A stretch of 59,616 nt of DNA from Cumulibacter sp047975195 (GTDB lineage: Bacteria; Actinomycetota; Actinomycetes; Mycobacteriales; Antricoccaceae). Below, in pieces: positions 16,078 through 24,092 of the stretch. The position numbers and the translations under genes are program-made. The notes beneath the pieces were generated by a model, which did not search any database, was not told the origin of the DNA, and was given only the letters and a program-made list of their open reading frames with translations. Each line of letters starts with the position of its first letter. The stretch's first letter is position 1. The stretch lies in NCBI GenBank assembly GCA_047975195.1, contig JBKEDB010000074.1, positions 1-59,616 of the forward strand, given 5' to 3'.

Positions 16078-16867
16078 GCCAGACGCCCTCCTTCGGCCGG
16101 AACCGCACCCGGATCCCGTCATCACGGACGGTACCGCCTACCACCTCGCATCGTCGCAGTCCACTCGGCAGCGCGATCGGATGCGCCAGCCCGTCGACCG
16201 TCACGATCAGATCGTCAGTAGAACGCGCGACACTCATCGCGTCCTTCTCAATCCCCGGCGCCGGCACCAGCAATTCGTACTCCTCGCCGTCCTGTTCGAC
16301 GCGGAGCCAAGGACTGCTCAGCGCCCCAGGTCCGGCCGCCAGCCCATCCATGAGCGGAGTCCCTGGTGCGAAGGTCGCGATCCCCGTGAGTGCGAGATGT
16401 CGTTCAACGCGTCGCGCTGATTCGCCGTCTGCGGTCACCAGCGCTGCCCACCTGGATCGAGTACGCAACGCGGCGAGTAAATCCCCAGAGACCGACAGTG
16501 CGCCCGCTGCGGCAGTAACTGCGCGCAGCGCACGATTGAGACCAGCAAGCACATCCAACGGCATCGGTAACACCCGCCCCTGGGCGTATGTCAGGTGAGC
16601 GAGCGTCGACGTCAGACTCGTCAGCGCTGCAGGCTCGGCGACCAGCGCCGTCCGTCCAGACGCGTCCCGTAGCGCGAGCGACACGGCGATCGTAGATATA
16701 CCGGGCAGTGCCGCGGCTTCATCTGGCGCGGTGCGCGGCACACCGGTCTGCGCGGTCAACGCATCAAGCACCGGACCGATACTTTCCCAGTGTTCCTCGA
16801 TCAACCAAGGCCCGTCATCGGGCCACCGCAACGCCTGGTAATCGTGCGCGGACGCCGAGGAGGCCAC
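16070..16867 (-). CDS. ArsA-family-derived protein lacking the P-loop, with HSP20-like C-terminus
   Basis: From the first standard start (GTG 16867) the protein has 265 residues. Residues about 20-55 (WLIEEHWESIGPVLDALTA, then ALPGIST) resemble the ArsA ATPase region after the switch segment. The C-terminus (about 205-260, DDLIVTVDGLAHPIALPSG and GIRVRFRP) resembles the HSP20-like domain that ends actinobacterial ArsA proteins. No Walker A GKGGVGK sequence exists, so ATPase activity is unlikely. The same frame stays open upstream to a CTG at 16918 overlapping the SRPBCC stop as CTGA; that extension reads STTATGLLVAADDPQS, similar to the segment after an ArsA P-loop. The true start may be that CTG. 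Function unknown. Confidence 0.7.
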   Translation of the reverse strand: MASSASAHDYQALRWPDDGPWLIEEHWESIGPVLDALTAQTGVPRTAPDEAAALPGISTIAVSLALRDASGRTALVAEPAALTSLTSTLAHLTYAQGRVLPMPLDVLAGLNRALRAVTAAAGALSVSGDLLAALRTRSRWAALVTADGESARRVERHLALTGIATFAPGTPLMDGLAAGPGALSSPWLRVEQDGEEYELLVPAPGIEKDAMSVARSTDDLIVTVDGLAHPIALPSGLRRCEVVGGTVRDDGIRVRFRPKEGVWRE

Positions 16868-16914
16868 CGACTGCGGGTCGTCGGCGGCGACGAGAAGCCC
16901 TGTAGCCGTCGTGC

Positions 16915-17355
16915 TCAGAGCGACTCAACTCGCTTCTTGAGTTCCTTGAGCGCCGTGTCCATGATGACCTTCTCGGCCTTGCGCTTCATCATCCCGAGCA
17001 TCGGGATCGCCAGGTCCACCGACAGCGAGTAGGTGACCTTGGTGGTGCCGTCGCCATTATCCTGCAGCGCGTAACTGCCGTTCTGCGACTTCTGCATGGA
17101 TCCCTTGGTCAGATGCCAATCCACCTGCTCTGGGTAATTGTCCCAGTCGTACTCGAGGGTGTATCGGTCCTTGAGCACGCCGGCATCCAGCACGAAATCC
17201 ACGGTCCTCGCCCAACCGTTCTCATCCGCCTCGACGACATCCGCCGACTTCACTGACCCGGCCCACGTGGGGTATGCGTCGAAGTCTGAGATGACCTCCA
17301 TGATCTGCTCCGGTGCCGCGTCGATGACGATCGACTGGGTCGAATGCTCGGTCAT
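16915..17355 (-). CDS. SRPBCC (START/polyketide cyclase-like) protein, Rv2185c-type
   Basis: The 146-residue protein begins TQSIVIDAAPEQIMEVISDFDAYPTWAG, the standard opening of SRPBCC ligand-binding proteins, then shows alternating beta strands and a long C-terminal amphipathic helix (KAEKVIMDTALKELKKRVESL). These bind hydrophobic ligands in a helix-grip cavity. AAGGAG precedes the ATG. It heads a minus-strand operon with the ArsA-like gene, the 58-residue gene and glkA, all overlapping, and it is divergent from the FadD15-like ligase, as in mycobacteria as I recall it. The ligand is unknown; a lipid is plausible. Confidence 0.85.
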   Translation of the reverse strand: MTEHSTQSIVIDAAPEQIMEVISDFDAYPTWAGSVKSADVVEADENGWARTVDFVLDAGVLKDRYTLEYDWDNYPEQVDWHLTKGSMQKSQNGSYALQDNGDGTTKVTYSLSVDLAIPMLGMMKRKAEKVIMDTALKELKKRVESL

Positions 17356-17483
17356 TCGGTGTCGACTCCTTTTCCCTCAGGGATACGCCCGACCAGCGTA
17401 CTGACAATCGAGGCGCGGGCGCGTGGCCCTCGAGCATCGCGCGTCCTATTAGGCTCGTACATATTCTCGGCGTAGGAGAGCAC

Positions 17484-19268
17484 GTGCACGAAGTCTCAGT
17501 TCCATCCCTTTACGACTGCCCAGAGCAGGTGAACGTCGCTGACGTGGTGTTCGATTACGCGCAGCGCTACCCCACCGAACCGGTGTACTCGCGTCGAATC
17601 GACGGCGCATGGCACGACGTCACGTTCGCCGAATTCGCCGAGGACGTGCTGCAGCTCGCTCGCGGGCTCGTCGCCGCGGGCCTCAAGCCTGGTGAGCACG
17701 TCGGGCTCATGTCGCACACTCGGTACGAGTGGGGTGTGATCGATTTCGCGGTACAAGCGGCGCGTGGCGTCGTCGTCCCGGTGTACGAGACCTCGAGCGA
17801 GGACCAAATCGAGTGGATCCTGGGCAGTACCGACACTCGCTTCGCGTTCGTCGAGAATGCCGAGCTCATGCGACGGTTCGACAGCGCGCGTCCGAAGCTC
17901 GGCGCGTTAGATCAGGTCTTCCTCATCGAGAACGACGCGCTATCGGACCTCAGCGCCCGTGGCGCCGAGGTCCCCGCTGAACATATCGCCGAGTTGCGAG
18001 CCGCCACCGCCGGCGGGGACGACGCGACCATCGTGTTCACCAGTGGCAGCACCGGGCAGCCCAAAGGCTGTCGGCTCACGCACGCCAACCTGGTCTCGAA
18101 CGCCCGAAATGCGATCGGCGACTTGGATACCTTCATCAAGCCGGGCTCGTCAACATTGCTGTTCCTACCGCTGGCGCACGTCTTCGCACGGATCATTCAA
18201 CTCGGCGCGTTCACGGCCCGCGCGCGGGTGGGACACGAAGCGGACATCTCAGCGCTGATGGAGCGCCTCGCCGAGTTCCGGCCCACCTTCCTGCTGGCCG
18301 TCCCACGCGTCTTCGAAAAGGTCTATAACTCAGCGGAGCAGAAGGCACGTGGTCGGCTCAAGGCGAAAATATTCGATCTCGCTTCACGAACCGCGATCAC
18401 CTGGTCGCGGGCGAAGTCGACCGGTTCGATCCCACTACACGTGCGCCTGTTGCACGCGGTCTTGGACCGCCTGGTGGGAGCTAAGTTGCGCGATGCTCTT
18501 GGCGGGCGCTGCGCCTTTAGCGTCTCCGGCGGGGCCCCGCTCGGCGAGCGGCTCGGCCACTTCTTCCGGGGCATCGGCATCGAGGTGATCGAAGGTTACG
18601 GGATGACCGAGACCTCCCCGGTAGCCGCGCTGAATACACCACAGCACAACAAGATCGGCACCGTCGGTCGCCCGATACCGGGCGGCACGCTGCGCGTTGC
18701 CACCGATGGCGAACTACTTGTCCGCGGGCCGAGTGTGTTCAAGGGGTATTGGCAGAACGACGACGAAACGGCCGCGACGCTGCGTGACGGTTGGCTATAT
18801 ACCGGAGATCTCGCCGAGATCGATGCCGAGGGCTTCGTGACGATCACGGGGCGCAAGAAGGACCTCATCGTGACGGCCGGCGGTAAGAACGTCGCGCCGA
18901 CGGTGCTGGAGGACAGACTGCGGGCACATCCGCTGGTCAGTCAATGCATCATCGTCGGCGACCGCCGACCGTTCATCGGCGCGCTGATCACGCTGGACGT
19001 CGAGATGCTCTCCGGGTGGCTCGCCGATCACGGCTTACCGGCGATGTCCCCTGACGAGGCCATGCACAACCCTGACGTACGCGCCGGACTACAGCGCGCC
19101 GTGGACTACGCCAATAAGGCAGTCTCACGCGCGGAGGCGATCCGGAAGTTCGAGGTGCTGCCAAACGATTTCACTGTCGAAGGCGGGCAACTGACGCCCT
19201 CGCTGAAGTTACGTCGTCCCGCCGTGCTGGCAGAGTTCGCCGACGACATCGAAGCCCTCTACGGTTAG
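17484..19268 (+). CDS. long-chain fatty-acid-CoA ligase (FadD15-like)
   Basis: The 594-residue AMP-forming ligase has the ATP loop FTSGSTGQPKGCRLTH (185-200), GYGMTETSPV (about 372), YTGDLAEID (about 435) and the hinge GRKKDLIVTAGGKNVAP (about 455). The catalytic Lys region lies near the end in QLTPSLKLRR. It activates free fatty acids as acyl-AMP and then acyl-CoA. The start is GTG at 17484, 3 nt after TAGGAGAG. FadD15 family members are longer than typical acyl-CoA synthetases and lie beside pimB in M. tuberculosis as I recall. It diverges from the SRPBCC gene and converges on pimB. Confidence 0.92.
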   Translation: MHEVSVPSLYDCPEQVNVADVVFDYAQRYPTEPVYSRRIDGAWHDVTFAEFAEDVLQLARGLVAAGLKPGEHVGLMSHTRYEWGVIDFAVQAARGVVVPVYETSSEDQIEWILGSTDTRFAFVENAELMRRFDSARPKLGALDQVFLIENDALSDLSARGAEVPAEHIAELRAATAGGDDATIVFTSGSTGQPKGCRLTHANLVSNARNAIGDLDTFIKPGSSTLLFLPLAHVFARIIQLGAFTARARVGHEADISALMERLAEFRPTFLLAVPRVFEKVYNSAEQKARGRLKAKIFDLASRTAITWSRAKSTGSIPLHVRLLHAVLDRLVGAKLRDALGGRCAFSVSGGAPLGERLGHFFRGIGIEVIEGYGMTETSPVAALNTPQHNKIGTVGRPIPGGTLRVATDGELLVRGPSVFKGYWQNDDETAATLRDGWLYTGDLAEIDAEGFVTITGRKKDLIVTAGGKNVAPTVLEDRLRAHPLVSQCIIVGDRRPFIGALITLDVEMLSGWLADHGLPAMSPDEAMHNPDVRAGLQRAVDYANKAVSRAEAIRKFEVLPNDFTVEGGQLTPSLKLRRPAVLAEFADDIEALYG

Positions 19269-19280
19269 CGATCCGCGTCC

Positions 19281-20402
19281 TCACCCGTCGAGCAGTTCCT
19301 GCAGCACCCCGGCCTGTCGATTCCAGGTCCATTCGTCGATGACCCACTCCCGTCCGCGGGCGCCCATACCGGCTGCGCGCGTCGGGTTGTCCAACAGTTC
19401 ATTGAGCGCTGCGGCCACGGCCGTCGGTGACTGGGGGCGCTGGACGACGAGCCCGGTGTCGGCGTGCCGGACAGCCTCGGGAGCGCCGCCGGAATTCCCG
19501 GCGATCACCGCCTTCCCCGTCGCGGCCGCCTCGAGATAGACCATGCCCAGTCCTTCTACGTCCCAGCCTTTGTTGCGCGTGCGCGCCGGCATCGCGAACA
19601 CGTCACAAGCCGCGTACGCCGACGGTAGTTCGTCGTACGCCAACCCGCCGGTGAAGATGACGTGCCGCTGCAACCCTGCCCTGACAACCTGGCGGCGCAG
19701 CGCGGCTTCGTACCGCCCACCGCCGACGATCATGAGCGCGGCGTCGCGATGACGCGCGATGATCGCCGGCATGGCCTCGATCAGCACGTCCTGCCCTTTG
19801 CGTGGCACCAGACGGGAGATACAACCGATCACGATGCGGTCGGTGACGCCGAACCGTTCGCGCAGCGGCGCCCCATCAACGCTCGGCGAGAATCGCTCAA
19901 CGTCCACTCCGGGTGAGAGCCGGCGCATGGTCGTCACCGGCGCCAATAACGGGGCCAACCTTGAACGGGTGTAGTTCGTGATGTAGGTCGTCACGTCGAG
20001 CCCGCGAGCAATCGCGCGCAGGGTCTGACGAGTGCCTGGCGTGATCGCCCACCCGGTCTCATGTCCGTGCGTCGTGCCGACCAACTGCGCTGCTCCCGCC
20101 GCACGTAATTTCGGCGCCATCAGACCCAAGGGCGCCGCGGCTCCGAACCAGACTCGATCTGCACCGATCCGGCGCATCATCGCGGTGACCTCACGGGTGA
20201 CGGCCGGGGTCGGCAGCAGCATGCGGGTATTCGCCCGCACCGTTTCGAACGGCGCCTGAGCGTCGTACTCCACCGCGCCGGGCGAACTCGAGGCGTATAC
20301 CGCGACGTCGTCGGGATCGAACTGATCGAGAATCGCACGCACGAACGTCTGGATACCGCCCTGCCTGGGCGGATAGTCGTTCGTGACGACGAGCGTCTTC
20401 AT
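19281..20402 (-). CDS. pimB: GT4 alpha-mannosyltransferase, PimB-type
   Basis: The 373-residue glycosyltransferase family 4 protein starts MKTLVVTNDYPPRQGGIQTFV with the usual acceptor-side Gly-rich loop. The nucleotide-sugar half has IGCISRLVPRKGQDVLIEAM (about 193-212) and the EX7E region VEGLGMVYLEAAATGKAVIAG (about 284-304). In mycobacteria the orthologue at this position (Rv2188c) transfers the second mannose from GDP-mannose to phosphatidylinositol mannoside. The donor is inferred from family and context. It lies on the minus strand between the FadD15-like ligase and the NlpC/P60 gene. Confidence 0.85.
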   Translation of the reverse strand: MKTLVVTNDYPPRQGGIQTFVRAILDQFDPDDVAVYASSSPGAVEYDAQAPFETVRANTRMLLPTPAVTREVTAMMRRIGADRVWFGAAAPLGLMAPKLRAAGAAQLVGTTHGHETGWAITPGTRQTLRAIARGLDVTTYITNYTRSRLAPLLAPVTTMRRLSPGVDVERFSPSVDGAPLRERFGVTDRIVIGCISRLVPRKGQDVLIEAMPAIIARHRDAALMIVGGGRYEAALRRQVVRAGLQRHVIFTGGLAYDELPSAYAACDVFAMPARTRNKGWDVEGLGMVYLEAAATGKAVIAGNSGGAPEAVRHADTGLVVQRPQSPTAVAAALNELLDNPTRAAGMGARGREWVIDEWTWNRQAGVLQELLDG

Positions 20403-20445
20403 CCTCGAGTGGATTCCTGCACCGGCCTCACCGTGAGTGCCTCAA

Positions 20446-21465
20446 CTAGGCGATGCGGGTGGCCGACTGCCAGCCCATGTCGCCGACTGGGACAACGCGT
20501 ACCACATCGCCGAAGGTCGGCGCGTGCACCACCTGGCCATTGCCGATGTACATACCGACATGGCCCGGCATCCACAGGATGTCGCCCGGGGCAGCCTGCG
20601 CCACGGGCAGGCTCTGACCTGCTGCGGCCTGCATTTCGGACTGGTGCGGCAACGAAATGCCGACCTGCGCGTATGCCCACACCATCAGCCCCGAGCAGTC
20701 GAATGACGACGGACCCGCTGCCGCCCACACATACGGCGATCCTTGGCGCGACAAGGCGGCCTGGACCGCCTCCTGCGCCTTCGCGCTGCCGCCGCTGCCG
20801 GATTCAACAGTGACGCTGTCCTCGTCGTCGGCAACGGCATGCCCGCCGGCCTGCGCCATCACCGTTTCGCGTTCCTGCGCGTCAAGGGATTCGAGCTGCT
20901 CCTCCAGTTTGGGCAGCTTCGCCTCGATATCGGCCTTCTTGTTAGCCAATTTTTCTTCTACCGCGGCTGCATCGGCAGCGGCCTGCTCGGCAGCCGCAGC
21001 AGCGGTATCGGCCTCGGCCTGTCCGGCCAGCAGCGCCGCAACGGACTGACCGTGATAGTCCGAGATCTGCGCGAGCGTGGAGAGCTTGTCGATCACTTCC
21101 TGGGGCGTCGAACCCGAGAGGATCGTCGTCGCGCTGCCAACGCTCGATGTCTTGTACAACCCCACGCTCGTCTCGGTCAGCGTGGTCTGCTCGTCCTCAA
21201 GCTTCGCCAGCGCGTCGTTGGCGGCAGACTGCGCTTGCTCGGCGGCGTCACTTAAGGTGGCGAGCTCGATCTTCGCGGCGTTGTACTCTTCGGCGATGAT
21301 CCCTAGGTCATGCTGCGTCTGCACAATTTCCTGCTGGATCGCTTCGGCGTCCTTCTCAGGAACGGCATAGGCCGCGCCGGGGGCGATCAGTAAGCTCACA
21401 GCACACGACGTCGCGAGCGCAGTCGCGGACAGGGCACGACATACACGCCGGGTCTTGGTAACCAC
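20446..21465 (-). CDS. secreted NlpC/P60 peptidoglycan endopeptidase with coiled-coil domain (RipC-like)
   Basis: The 339-residue protein has a signal peptide (positive start, hydrophobic 11-30, AYA cleavage near 34). A long helical coiled coil rich in Ala/Glu/Gln follows (about 36-205), with an acidic linker and an NlpC/P60 domain (about 228-339). The catalytic residues are Cys257 in FDCSGLM, His302 in GHVGMY and His314 in VVHAPT. Such enzymes cut D-Glu-mDAP bonds during cell division, and the coiled coil is typically the autoinhibitory/FtsEX-binding part in RipC. The GTG start has AGGAG 10 nt upstream. A ydaO-type riboswitch precedes it, so expression probably responds to c-di-AMP. Confidence 0.92.
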   Translation of the reverse strand: MVTKTRRVCRALSATALATSCAVSLLIAPGAAYAVPEKDAEAIQQEIVQTQHDLGIIAEEYNAAKIELATLSDAAEQAQSAANDALAKLEDEQTTLTETSVGLYKTSSVGSATTILSGSTPQEVIDKLSTLAQISDYHGQSVAALLAGQAEADTAAAAAEQAAADAAAVEEKLANKKADIEAKLPKLEEQLESLDAQERETVMAQAGGHAVADDEDSVTVESGSGGSAKAQEAVQAALSRQGSPYVWAAAGPSSFDCSGLMVWAYAQVGISLPHQSEMQAAAGQSLPVAQAAPGDILWMPGHVGMYIGNGQVVHAPTFGDVVRVVPVGDMGWQSATRIA

Positions 21466-21490
21466 GAAGACCTAACTCCTCTTCCTCTGT

Positions 21491-21608
21491 CCGCCTACCG
21501 GGTTAGCTGACGGATTCGGGCGGGGAAGATCGCCCTACGGAGCACGGGCTCCGATTCACCCCAGAACTAGCGCGGGTCCCCGGCACGTACGCGACGTTTC
21601 GGCGGCGG
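21491..21608 (-). promoter_or_regulatory. ydaO-yuaA (cyclic di-AMP) riboswitch
   Basis: The minus-strand leader of the NlpC/P60 gene contains the conserved blocks of the ydaO aptamer in order: CCGGGGACC, GGGGTGAATC, GTAGGGCG, CCCGCCCGAATCCG, then TCAGCTAACCCGGTAGGCGG at 21510-21491. CCGCC near 21607 can pair with GGCGG to close the outer helix. This class binds c-di-AMP and in actinobacteria commonly sits before cell-wall hydrolase genes, usually acting as an OFF switch. The gene start is about 25 nt downstream of the aptamer. Boundaries are estimated by eye. Confidence 0.85.
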
Positions 21609-21697
21609 CATCCAGCGGGCCGCATTGCGGACCCCTAGGTTCTGAAGGCCACGCACAGGCTACCGTCGTCACCGGTTCGTGACAATTCCAACCGCCG

Positions 21698-21907
21698 TTA
21701 TCCGGCGCGACGGCTCGGATCAGGATCTGTCAGCATCGGGATCAGCCGCAACGGCGGCACCAGGCCGCCGTCCGCCAACGTCATCAAGGCATTCGCCGAG
21801 GCATCGTCAATGTCGGTTCCCATCGGATCGGCCTCCACCAGCACCGTCATGATGCAGTCACCGCACGCCTCCGGCTTAGCTTGGCACGTATCGCAATCAA
21901 TGATCAT
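21698..21907 (-). CDS. small CxxC-containing conserved actinobacterial protein
   Basis: The 69-residue protein starts MIIDCDTCQAKPEACGDCIMT. Four cysteines are arranged as two CxxC pairs (C5-x2-C8 and C15-x2-C18), suitable for binding zinc or an iron-sulfur cluster. This opening matches a small actinobacterial family I remember at this locus, with no known function. The ATG has no Shine-Dalgarno but TAGCCT lies 6 nt upstream. It is divergent from the exonuclease/GIY-YIG gene and lies just upstream of the NlpC leader. Confidence 0.75.
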   Translation of the reverse strand: MIIDCDTCQAKPEACGDCIMTVLVEADPMGTDIDDASANALMTLADGGLVPPLRLIPMLTDPDPSRRAG

Positions 21908-21913
21908 GACAGC

Positions 21914-21919
21914 AGGCTA
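21914..21919 (-). promoter_or_regulatory. -10 hexamer of a probable leaderless promoter (CxxC protein)
   Basis: Minus-strand TAGCCT ends 6 nt before the ATG at 21907, and no ribosome-binding site is visible. Confidence 0.5.
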
Positions 21920-22004
21920 GGAACACGCTCCGACAACTTTCCGCCCTGAACGCGCAATTGAACGAGGCCGAGGGACAGTCACGAAACTTGTCGGAGACTC
22001 CCCG

Positions 22005-22010
22005 TACCGT
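22005..22010 (+). promoter_or_regulatory. -10 hexamer of a probable leaderless promoter (exonuclease/GIY-YIG gene)
   Basis: TACCGT ends 7 nt before the ATG at 22018. This favours that ATG over the one at 21958. Confidence 0.4.
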
Positions 22011-22017
22011 GCTCGCC

Positions 22018-23712
22018 ATGCCGCAGCTGCCCTCGCAACTAAGCATTGATGAGATCGGTGAACCACTGAGTCAGGCCACTTTTCTGGTAGTCGACCTGGA
22101 AACCACCGGCGGATCACGTGCAGCGGACGCCATCACCGAGATCGGGGCGGTCAAGTCGCGCGGCGGTGAGGTAGTCGGCGAGTTCCACACACTGGTCAAC
22201 CCTGAGGCTCCGATTGACCCTTATGTACAGGTGCTCACCGGAATCACCGATCGCATGGTCGATGCAGCGCCGCCGATCAGCGGCGTACTTCCCACCTTTC
22301 TGGAGTTCGCCAGCCTCAGCGCCGGGACCATCGTGGTGGCGCATAACGCCGGGTTCGACCTGGGATTTCTCAAGGCTGCTGCCCGCGCGACCGATCTCGC
22401 TTGGCCTCGTCATCGAACGCTCGACACGTTGCACTTGGCGCGTCGCGTCCTCGTCGGCGGCGAGGTGCCCAACCACAAACTCGGCACACTCGCAGCGCAC
22501 CTCGGCGCGGCCACCACACCCACCCATCGCGCGCTGGACGACGCGCGGGCGACGCTGGACGTGCTACACGCGCTGCTGGAACGAATCGGCGGCTCGAACG
22601 GTGTCCACACCGTCGATGAGTTGTTGGCGCTGCTGCAGGAAACGACCCCAGCGCAACGCGCAAAACGCACCCTCGCCGACCCATTAACCACCGGACCTGG
22701 GGTCTACATCTTCCGTGACGCGCAAGGCGCCCCGCTGTACGTCGGTAAGAGTTCGTCGGTACGCCGGCGGGTGCGGGCTTACTTCACTGCCAGTGAACCG
22801 CGCGCCCGGATGCGTGAGATGGTGCAGCTCGCCACGAAGGTCGAGGTCGTGGAGTGCGCGCACGACTTGGAGGCACAGATCCGCGAAGTGCGGTTGATCG
22901 ATGCGCTCGCGCCGCGCTACAACCGGCGCTCGAAGAACGCCCGTTCGTCGGTGTGGCTGCGCTTGACCAGTGAACGCTATCCGCGCCTGAGTATCGTCCA
23001 CCGGCAGCGCGACGGCGAGCTGGCGCAGATCGGTCCATTCGGATCCCGCGGCGCCGCAACCGCGGCGATGGATGCGATCCACGAATCGAACCTGGTGCGT
23101 CGCTGCACCGACCGGATCACCGCCACCAACGCGCCGACACCGTGCGCTCTGGCGGAGCTCGGTCGGTGTTCGGCCCCATGCACCGGCGACCAATCCCCCG
23201 AGCAATACGCCGCTCAGATCGCACCGATCATTCAGTCCGCCCGTGCAGACCCGTCGCCGCTCTTGGAGCCGTTGCACCGCCGAATCCAACGCCTGTCGGA
23301 CGCCGAACGATTCGAGGACGCCGCCCAGGTGCGAGATCGTGCCCGTTCACTGGTGAGCGGCTTGAGCAGAACTCAGCAACTCGAACAGCTCGGCTCGGTT
23401 GCCCGAATGGTGCTGGCCGCGCCAGCCACCGGCGGGCGCTGGGACCTCGCCGTCATTACCCGCGGCCGGTTGGCCGCGGCCGCAGTGGCCGACCGCACGT
23501 CCTCGGTGCTGCCGATCGCGCGCGAACTGCGCGCTGCCGAGCAGCATTTCCCGAATGACGCCACCGAAGCGATCGCACACGAGCACGAAGAGACCCGACT
23601 GCTCGCACGATGGATGATCAGCAGCGGAGCTCGCCTGGTCGACATCGACGGCGAACTAATGAGCCCCGCCTCGGCGGCGCAGCGGTACACCAACGCGTTC
23701 GGTAGTCGCTGA
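22018..23712 (+). CDS. DEDDh exonuclease fused to GIY-YIG (UvrC/Cho-like) nuclease, Rv2191-type
   Basis: From the ATG at 22018 the protein has 564 residues. The N-terminal third is a DnaQ-like exonuclease: VVDLETTG (Asp26, Glu28), VAHNAGFDLGFL, and HRALDDARATLDV for the His/Asp pair. After residue about 218 comes a GIY-YIG endonuclease (GPGVYIFRDAQGAPLYVGKS, then VRRRVRAYF), followed by a UvrC-like helical part with CALAELGRCSAPC and a UVR-type helix pair (RIQRLSDAERFEDAAQVRDRA). It is not UvrC itself, which lacks the exonuclease. A DNA repair or processing role is inferred; Rv2191 is the positional counterpart. The ORF can also start at ATG 21958. Confidence 0.88.
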   Translation: MPQLPSQLSIDEIGEPLSQATFLVVDLETTGGSRAADAITEIGAVKSRGGEVVGEFHTLVNPEAPIDPYVQVLTGITDRMVDAAPPISGVLPTFLEFASLSAGTIVVAHNAGFDLGFLKAAARATDLAWPRHRTLDTLHLARRVLVGGEVPNHKLGTLAAHLGAATTPTHRALDDARATLDVLHALLERIGGSNGVHTVDELLALLQETTPAQRAKRTLADPLTTGPGVYIFRDAQGAPLYVGKSSSVRRRVRAYFTASEPRARMREMVQLATKVEVVECAHDLEAQIREVRLIDALAPRYNRRSKNARSSVWLRLTSERYPRLSIVHRQRDGELAQIGPFGSRGAATAAMDAIHESNLVRRCTDRITATNAPTPCALAELGRCSAPCTGDQSPEQYAAQIAPIIQSARADPSPLLEPLHRRIQRLSDAERFEDAAQVRDRARSLVSGLSRTQQLEQLGSVARMVLAAPATGGRWDLAVITRGRLAAAAVADRTSSVLPIARELRAAEQHFPNDATEAIAHEHEETRLLARWMISSGARLVDIDGELMSPASAAQRYTNAFGSR

Positions 23713-23769
23713 CCGAGGCCGACCGGAGGCTACGATCTGTGGACAGCCACCGACAGCGAGGAGATTACG

Positions 23770-24045
23770 GTGCTCACCGCGATCGTTATGATCACCGCCG
23801 CCACCAACGCGATCCCCGAGACGGCACAGCGCCTCGCCGATATCGAGGGCGTGAGCGAGGTGTACTCGGTCGCCGGCAATATTGACATGATCGCCATCGT
23901 CCGAGTGCGCGAGTTCGACGACATCGCCAGCGTGGTCTCTGGGCGAATCAATAAGACTGAGGGCGTCATCGATACCGACACCCACATCGCCTTCCAGGCG
24001 TTCTCCCAGCACGATCTGGAGTCCACCTTCAGCATTGGCCTCTGA
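23770..24045 (+). CDS. stand-alone Lrp/AsnC ligand-binding (RAM) domain protein
   Basis: The 91-residue protein is only the alpha-beta sandwich effector domain of Lrp/AsnC regulators: MLTAIVMITAATNAIPETAQ, then GVSEVYSVAGNIDMIAIVRV and a terminal beta strand, with no helix-turn-helix. Such SRA proteins bind small molecules, often amino acids, and form dimers or higher rings. The GTG start follows GAGGAG by 7 nt. It converges on trpD, so an amino-acid sensing role is tempting but unproven. Confidence 0.85.
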   Translation: MLTAIVMITAATNAIPETAQRLADIEGVSEVYSVAGNIDMIAIVRVREFDDIASVVSGRINKTEGVIDTDTHIAFQAFSQHDLESTFSIGL

Positions 24046-24092
24046 CGCCACATACACGCTCTGCGGACCCTGGCGGGTCGCGAACGATCGCG

